This document shows positions 22,373 through 26,449 of a DNA stretch of 26,449 nt, piece after piece (position 1 is the first letter of the stretch; each line of letters starts with the position of its first letter). The notes beneath the pieces were generated by a model. It made no database searches and had not been told where the DNA came from. It saw nothing but the letters and a program-made list of their open reading frames with translations. The position numbers and the translations under genes are program-made. The DNA comes from a virus: positions 1 to 26,449 of IMG/VR virus record IMGVR_UViG_3300005747_001530. One strand, 5' to 3'.

Positions 22373-22387
22373 TGGTAGCACGCTCGC

Positions 22388-23020
22388 CTATCGCACGCGA
22401 CGGCGGGCCGAGCGGTAGAACGCGCTGCGTACCGCCGCGCGGTCATCGGGAGACATGGCGCGGTAGTCCTCGACGGATAGCTTGCCGGTGTCCCCGGGCT
22501 TGGCGTCGCGGCGGTTGCGGTTGCCGGGCGTGCCAGGCTGGCGGTGCTGGCCTCCACCTGCACCACCTTCGCCGCCCTTGCTGCCGCTTTCGGTCATGTA
22601 GACCGAAAGCGCCTTCGGCATCTTGCCGCGCGCCTCGTCGTCGGCCGCGGTGTCGGTCCACCACTTGCCAAGGTCGGGCCGCTTGTCTTCGGCGACGTCG
22701 GCCACGGCGGCGGTGTACCGGCTGTGCGCCATGTCGGCGATCGTGTCGTCGTCGATTCCGGTCGCGAGCCGCACCTGCATGCGGCGGTTGCTCGTGCGGG
22801 CGTCGTCGCGCTCGCCGGTGAGCGTCTGCACGCTCGACTCGAGCTCTTCGACTCGACCGCGCAGCGTGGACGCTTCGGTCTGTGCCTCGCGCAGCAGCGC
22901 CGCCGACACCATCGACTCGGCTGCACCTGCACCTGCACCTGCGGTCTGTCCTGCACCTGCACCTGCACCTGCGGTCTGTCCTGCGGTCGAGCCGCCGCTG
23001 CTGTCGTCTTCGGTTCCCAT
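22388..23020 (-). CDS. Scaffold-like capsid assembly protein, 210 aa
   Basis: ATG at 23020 with AGGAGG seven bases upstream, two bases after the portal stop. Residues 9-34 are a Gly/Ala repeat (GQTAGAGAGA twice), then a coiled coil at about 36-80 (LREAQTEASTLRGRVEELES), a helical middle, a Gly-rich disordered stretch near 145-165 and a basic C-terminus (SARRRVR). Low complexity, coiled coil, basic tail and position between portal and capsid are the marks of a scaffolding protein that binds the shell through its C-terminus and then leaves. No protease motif was seen in it or its neighbours. Confidence 0.75.
   Translation of the reverse strand: MGTEDDSSGGSTAGQTAGAGAGAGQTAGAGAGAAESMVSAALLREAQTEASTLRGRVEELESSVQTLTGERDDARTSNRRMQVRLATGIDDDTIADMAHSRYTAAVADVAEDKRPDLGKWWTDTAADDEARGKMPKALSVYMTESGSKGGEGGAGGGQHRQPGTPGNRNRRDAKPGDTGKLSVEDYRAMSPDDRAAVRSAFYRSARRRVR
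22921..22980. repeat. 30-bp tandem repeat, two copies, in scaffold gene
   Basis: Two identical 30-bp units (22921-22950 and 22951-22980), each with three CTGCAC-type hexamers followed by CTGCGGTCTGTC. They encode the decapeptide AGQTAGAGAG-type repeat near the N-terminus of the scaffold-like protein. Copy changes keep the reading frame. Without spacers between units it is not a CRISPR array. Confidence 0.9.
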
Positions 23021-23022
23021 GG

Positions 23023-24459
23023 CTATGCCTCCTCGGCTGCCGTGCGTGCTGTGGGTAGGCGAGCTGCAGCCGCTTCGACTGTCTCGCCGAGAATCCGGGC
23101 TCGTGCTTCGGCCCGGGTGATCAGATTCCGCTCGAGTAGCGCCAGCGTCTCGCGCTCGATCTGCGCTTGCTCGCCCGTCGACAGCGGAAGCAGCGCGTAG
23201 GAGACGCGGTAGCCGGCCTCCGGGCGCGTGCCGCCGTCGATGCGGTTCATGCAGGCCGCGGTCATCGCCGCGAGCCGGTCGTCGTGCGGGCGGTAGATCG
23301 GAGCTCGCCGCATCTGCACTTCGCGCGTGCCCGCCCGAGACAGCGACAGCGCCACGCCCGACCGCGGGTCGCTCGTCTGCCGCACCAGGTCGTCAGGCGA
23401 CAGACCCCAAGATTGCGCGATCAGTCCGAGTCGACGCTCGTAGACGTCCTGCATGGCGCCCACTTCGGCGCCCGCTTTCCACTGCCATTGCATCGCCTGC
23501 ACGTCGTCGGCGATCGGGACAAACGCCAGGATCGACGCCGCGTCGCCTTCCATGACCGCCACCGGTCGGCCGTCGTCGGCGTCGCGCACCTTCGCACCAG
23601 CGGGCGCCATGTTGTAGACCGCGCGCTGCGGGTTCGCGGCGTTCGTCATGGCGTGGTCGATGTACGCGCTGTGGCGCGCGGCCACCATCGTCGCTTCGAT
23701 GGTCTCGACCCGGTAGTACGGGTTCCACAGTTGCGGAGGGTCGGCGACGCTGTGCGTGATCGACCATGGCAAGAACGGCCGGCCGTTCGCCCACCTGTAG
23801 ACCGCCGGCCACTCGCCGCGGGCGTCTTCCGGGCCGCCGCCGAAGTGGCGACCATGCACCTGCAGCGTGATGTCGCGCGACTGCATGTCGTACACGCGGT
23901 AGGCGGGATTCTCGGGATCTCGCACGTCCCACGACTCACGCACCCAAGACCAGCGGCCATCGACCGACCGTAGGCACCACTCGCTGATCTCAAGAGGCAC
24001 GCCGGGCCGATTCGGGTCGCTGTGGCCGTCGAGGAGATCGGGCGAGACGATGCGTAGCCGCATGCGGCCCGTGTCCGGGTCGATGTGCAGCATGCGCCCG
24101 GCCTCGTTGCACATCTCCGTGATCACCTGCGCATGGTGCATCGCCGCCCGCGCCTGCATGGTCTGCCATCGCTGTTCGACCTGGCGGGCCGCTTCGCTGT
24201 CGATGGCCGAGGACACCTGCAGGTCGTCGTCGTACAGCACCGACACCGATTCGGCGAGGTCGCGCGCGGGGCACGCGGTGAGCTGTGGCGGGCCCCACGC
24301 TCGCGCCCGGGTCGCGCCGACGGCCTGGTAGATGTGGCGCCGCAGGTCGTCGTGCCACCGACCGAGCAGCATGCGCAGCCGCAGGCGAGTGTGCTGCACA
24401 CGGTCGGACCCCATGCGGGGCGGCGGCAGAACGGTGTAGGGCGAAGACGATGCGGGCAT
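23023..24459 (-). CDS. Portal protein, 478 aa
   Basis: ATG at 24459 nine bases after the terminase stop. The protein has an N-terminal clip/wing region with WSWVRESWDVRDPENPAYRV and HGRHFGGGPEDARGEWPAVY. The central segment PFLPWSITHSVADPPQLWNP is followed by long helices near 270-300 and 345-385 (GAMQDVYERRLGLIAQSWGL). The late helical stem ends in YRVSYALLPLSTGEQAQIER, then a C-terminal helix LLERNLITRAEARARIL, a motif very common in phage portals. Portals form the dodecameric DNA channel at one vertex and dock the terminase. The position between terminase and scaffold is standard. Confidence 0.88.
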   Translation of the reverse strand: MPASSSPYTVLPPPRMGSDRVQHTRLRLRMLLGRWHDDLRRHIYQAVGATRARAWGPPQLTACPARDLAESVSVLYDDDLQVSSAIDSEAARQVEQRWQTMQARAAMHHAQVITEMCNEAGRMLHIDPDTGRMRLRIVSPDLLDGHSDPNRPGVPLEISEWCLRSVDGRWSWVRESWDVRDPENPAYRVYDMQSRDITLQVHGRHFGGGPEDARGEWPAVYRWANGRPFLPWSITHSVADPPQLWNPYYRVETIEATMVAARHSAYIDHAMTNAANPQRAVYNMAPAGAKVRDADDGRPVAVMEGDAASILAFVPIADDVQAMQWQWKAGAEVGAMQDVYERRLGLIAQSWGLSPDDLVRQTSDPRSGVALSLSRAGTREVQMRRAPIYRPHDDRLAAMTAACMNRIDGGTRPEAGYRVSYALLPLSTGEQAQIERETLALLERNLITRAEARARILGETVEAAAARLPTARTAAEEA

Positions 24460-24468
24460 GCGCGGATC

Positions 24469-25968
24469 CTACTCGATTCGGTAGCGGTCGGCCATGACAC
24501 GGCCACCCGACCGCGTCGGCGCCCAATACTCGACGAGACTGTACCGCAGCGCGTCGATCACGTCTTTGGCTTTGTGCATGTCGGTCCCATCCCACACCGA
24601 CAGCCCGTCGCCCAAGTGCGTGCAGCGCTTGTCGACCATCCACGCCAGCGGCGTCATCATGCGCTCGTTGATCCATCGCACCGACAGCCACTTCGCGCCA
24701 GCGCCTCGACGCGCGCCACGCTTCGCCGAGCGCACCCGGGGCATCGTCCGGTCTTCGGCGAGCCCGAGACGGCGAGCGACCGCCGCCTCGAATCGTGCGT
24801 TTGACTTCTTCACCGTGCGGCCCTTCGCGTCGGTGTATTTCTTGTCGCCGTGCACGCTGGCGAGCTGGCGCCACTGCAGGCCGAGCCCGGCGAGCATGGC
24901 GAGCACCGCGTCGGCGTCCATGGCCACGGTAGTCGCGCTCTTCGCGACGTACTCGCTGAGCACCCACACACGCGACGGGATGCCGCGGCGCTCGTCTCCG
25001 GTCTGGACCGCGCACAGCACCGCCGCCGTTCGCAGCGACTCGTCGCCCCAGTCGAGGCCGAGCACAAGTCGCACCCGTAGACCTTTCCCCTTCAGGCCGA
25101 TGTCGGGATGCGTGTAAAGACCCGGGATCATGTGGCGGGCAGGATCCCACGACTCGAATACTTGCCCGTCCGCCCGCATCTCCCACTCGCCATCGATCAG
25201 CACCGGCTCTTCGAACGACAACACCTTCTCTCGCTCGCGCTCGATCCACGCGGCATCCATGGCGTCGCCCTTCTCCGTCTTCAGCACCGTCCCATTCGGC
25301 AACCGCAACATCTCGGGCGTGCACTTGAAGTGCAGGTCGGTGAGCGCGCCCGACTCGGCCATCTCCTTGATCCAGTCGATCCGCGCGTTCACCGGCGTCA
25401 TCGTCAGGCACAGGTCGCCCCCCGTCCGAGTCAGCCGGCGCTCAAGCTCCGAAAAGTTGCGCTGACGCTTCGGCGGCTCGTCGTACAGCACCAGGTGCAG
25501 CGTCGCGCCCGCTTGATCCAGCGGATCTTGCTTGCCGGTCCTGAACCAGATCTGCGACCCGTCGAGAAACGTCATGCAGGGGACATTCGCGCCGAAGCCG
25601 CGCTCGCGCGTGTATCTGGCGCGTGTCTCTGGCGTGATCGCCGCTTTGGGCGTCAGCGCCCACATTTTGCGCTGAATGGCGAGCGACTGCGACCAGCTCA
25701 CACAAATGAACCACACCTGCACCGGACCGGCCGGCGTGCGGCGGTGCGGGTGTGTGTGGGTGCACCACCACAGACCCTCGATACAGGCGGCGGTGGTTTT
25801 CCCTCCGACCTGGTTGCCGGTCCGCAGCAGACGGCGCGACGACGGCGACGACCAGAATGCCATCTGTGGCGGAGTGCCGACAAAGTGCGCCAGCGGGTCG
25901 AGCTCGTTCGCTCGAAGGTAGCGCCCGGCCGCGGCCCGTGCCGCGGTGAGCCAGTCGGGCGCCTGCAT
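24469..25968 (-). CDS. terL: Terminase large subunit (ATPase-nuclease), 499 aa
   Basis: ATG (25968-25966) shares one base with the small-subunit stop. The ATPase domain has a Walker A variant GNQVGGKT (51-58), Walker B LVLYDEP with Asp163/Glu164, and the coupling motif TMTPVN (189-194). The nuclease domain has GLDWGDE (Asp306), GDKKY (Asp375) and KAKDVIDALRYSL (Asp469 and Asp472), the RNase H-like acidic set of TerL. It pumps DNA into the head and cuts concatemers. The length is typical. The TGATG junction couples its translation to the gene before it. Confidence 0.93.
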   Translation of the reverse strand: MQAPDWLTAARAAAGRYLRANELDPLAHFVGTPPQMAFWSSPSSRRLLRTGNQVGGKTTAACIEGLWWCTHTHPHRRTPAGPVQVWFICVSWSQSLAIQRKMWALTPKAAITPETRARYTRERGFGANVPCMTFLDGSQIWFRTGKQDPLDQAGATLHLVLYDEPPKRQRNFSELERRLTRTGGDLCLTMTPVNARIDWIKEMAESGALTDLHFKCTPEMLRLPNGTVLKTEKGDAMDAAWIEREREKVLSFEEPVLIDGEWEMRADGQVFESWDPARHMIPGLYTHPDIGLKGKGLRVRLVLGLDWGDESLRTAAVLCAVQTGDERRGIPSRVWVLSEYVAKSATTVAMDADAVLAMLAGLGLQWRQLASVHGDKKYTDAKGRTVKKSNARFEAAVARRLGLAEDRTMPRVRSAKRGARRGAGAKWLSVRWINERMMTPLAWMVDKRCTHLGDGLSVWDGTDMHKAKDVIDALRYSLVEYWAPTRSGGRVMADRYRIE

Positions 25969-26449
25969 CAGCTCGCCACGGCCGGCAGCCGGATGACTTC
26001 CGACGGCGACCAGTCGTCGGGCATGCGGCCAGCTTTCAGCACTCGGGCGAGCTCTTCGCGCACCGCTTGCGGGATCTGTAGCAGCTGTTGCGCTAGGCGC
26101 CCTAGCTCGCTGTCTGGATCGCCGACCATGGCCGCCGTCTTCCGGGCTTCCTCTTCGAGCATGCGCTGCCGTTCCTGCAGCTCGTCGGCGTGTCGCGTCC
26201 ACTGCAGCGCTGGGCCGTGCGAGCCTTCGACCGTCGCGAGCGTCGAGCGTGCACGAGCGACTGCGATCTCGTCGGTGAGGCCGTCGATGGCTTCGAGCAC
26301 TTCGAGCCGCTGCAGCTCTTCTTCGCACCGCTGCAGGTGGCGCAGTGCGGTGACCCGTGCCGAGTCGCTGCGGATCGTGTTCTTGTCGCTGCGGTAGTCT
26401 TCGAGGTCGATCCCGAGCTGCCGAGCCCACTCGTCGACTTGCTCGCTCT
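25968..26449 (-). CDS. Probable terminase small subunit, C-terminal 159 residues (start outside window)
   Basis: The frame is open from the right window edge to TGA at 25970-25968, where it shares a base with the large-subunit ATG. A GTG at 26300 could be read as a start, but the frame continues upstream with EWARQLGIDLEDY, which looks like a helix-turn-helix, so that part is probably coding too. It then has a long charged coiled coil (ERQRMLEEEARK) and a helical C-terminus ending RLPAVAS. DNA-binding head plus oligomerising coil, directly before TerL, is the usual small subunit plan. It lacks a recognisable family signature. Confidence 0.72.
   Translation of the reverse strand, partial: SEQVDEWARQLGIDLEDYRSDKNTIRSDSARVTALRHLQRCEEELQRLEVLEAIDGLTDEIAVARARSTLATVEGSHGPALQWTRHADELQERQRMLEEEARKTAAMVGDPDSELGRLAQQLLQIPQAVREELARVLKAGRMPDDWSPSEVIRLPAVAS

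Noticed and set aside
22921-22980. Possible CRISPR-like repeats
   Set aside because: The units are directly adjacent with no spacers and are in frame within a coding gene.

Overview
The window is a stretch of a GC-rich, tailed double-stranded DNA phage genome (or a prophage). The virion genes are those of a long-tailed, siphovirus-like phage: terminase, portal, scaffold, HK97-fold-type capsid, HK97 gp10-like neck protein, a tape measure with membrane segments, and no sheath or contractile baseplate genes. No integrase, repressor, rRNA, tRNA or CRISPR array was seen. The host cannot be named. Strong GC preference at third codon positions, and frequent GTG starts and ATGA/TGATG junctions, point to a high-GC bacterial host.

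There are three transcription units. (1) Leftward, 2164 to 1: a small helical protein, a PD-(D/E)XK exonuclease, a conserved partner protein and a truncated gene with hexapeptide repeats. This looks like a DNA recombination/replication module. (2) Rightward, 2284 to 7072: a RuvC-like resolvase, a small unknown, an SF2 helicase with extra C-terminal domains, a protein with three helix-turn-helix-like units, a Lar-like zinc protein, an unknown, a 44-residue membrane protein and, behind a structured leader, a 95-residue unknown. Units 1 and 2 diverge from a 119-base control region at 2165-2283. (3) Leftward, 26449 to 7032: small terminase (partial), large terminase, portal, scaffold, major capsid, head-tail connector genes, tape measure, two large tail-tip proteins, a probable tail tube, a frameshifted tail assembly chaperone pair, small tail/appendage proteins, an amidase endolysin and a membrane/coiled-coil protein with an embedded second frame. 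Units 2 and 3 converge and overlap by 41 bases at 7032-7072.

The most notable points are these. A textbook -1 frameshift signal (A AAC CCT followed five bases later by a 7-bp hairpin) fuses two tail-chaperone frames. The tail tube and chaperone genes lie after the tape measure and tail tip instead of before them. A second reading frame with a strong ribosome binding site is embedded in the lysis-region membrane protein. A folded intercistronic RNA appears to cover a start site at 6697-6785. A sialidase-type Asp-box propeller is built into a tail-tip protein. Two related hairpins flank the major capsid gene. There is no gene-free stretch longer than 300 bases.
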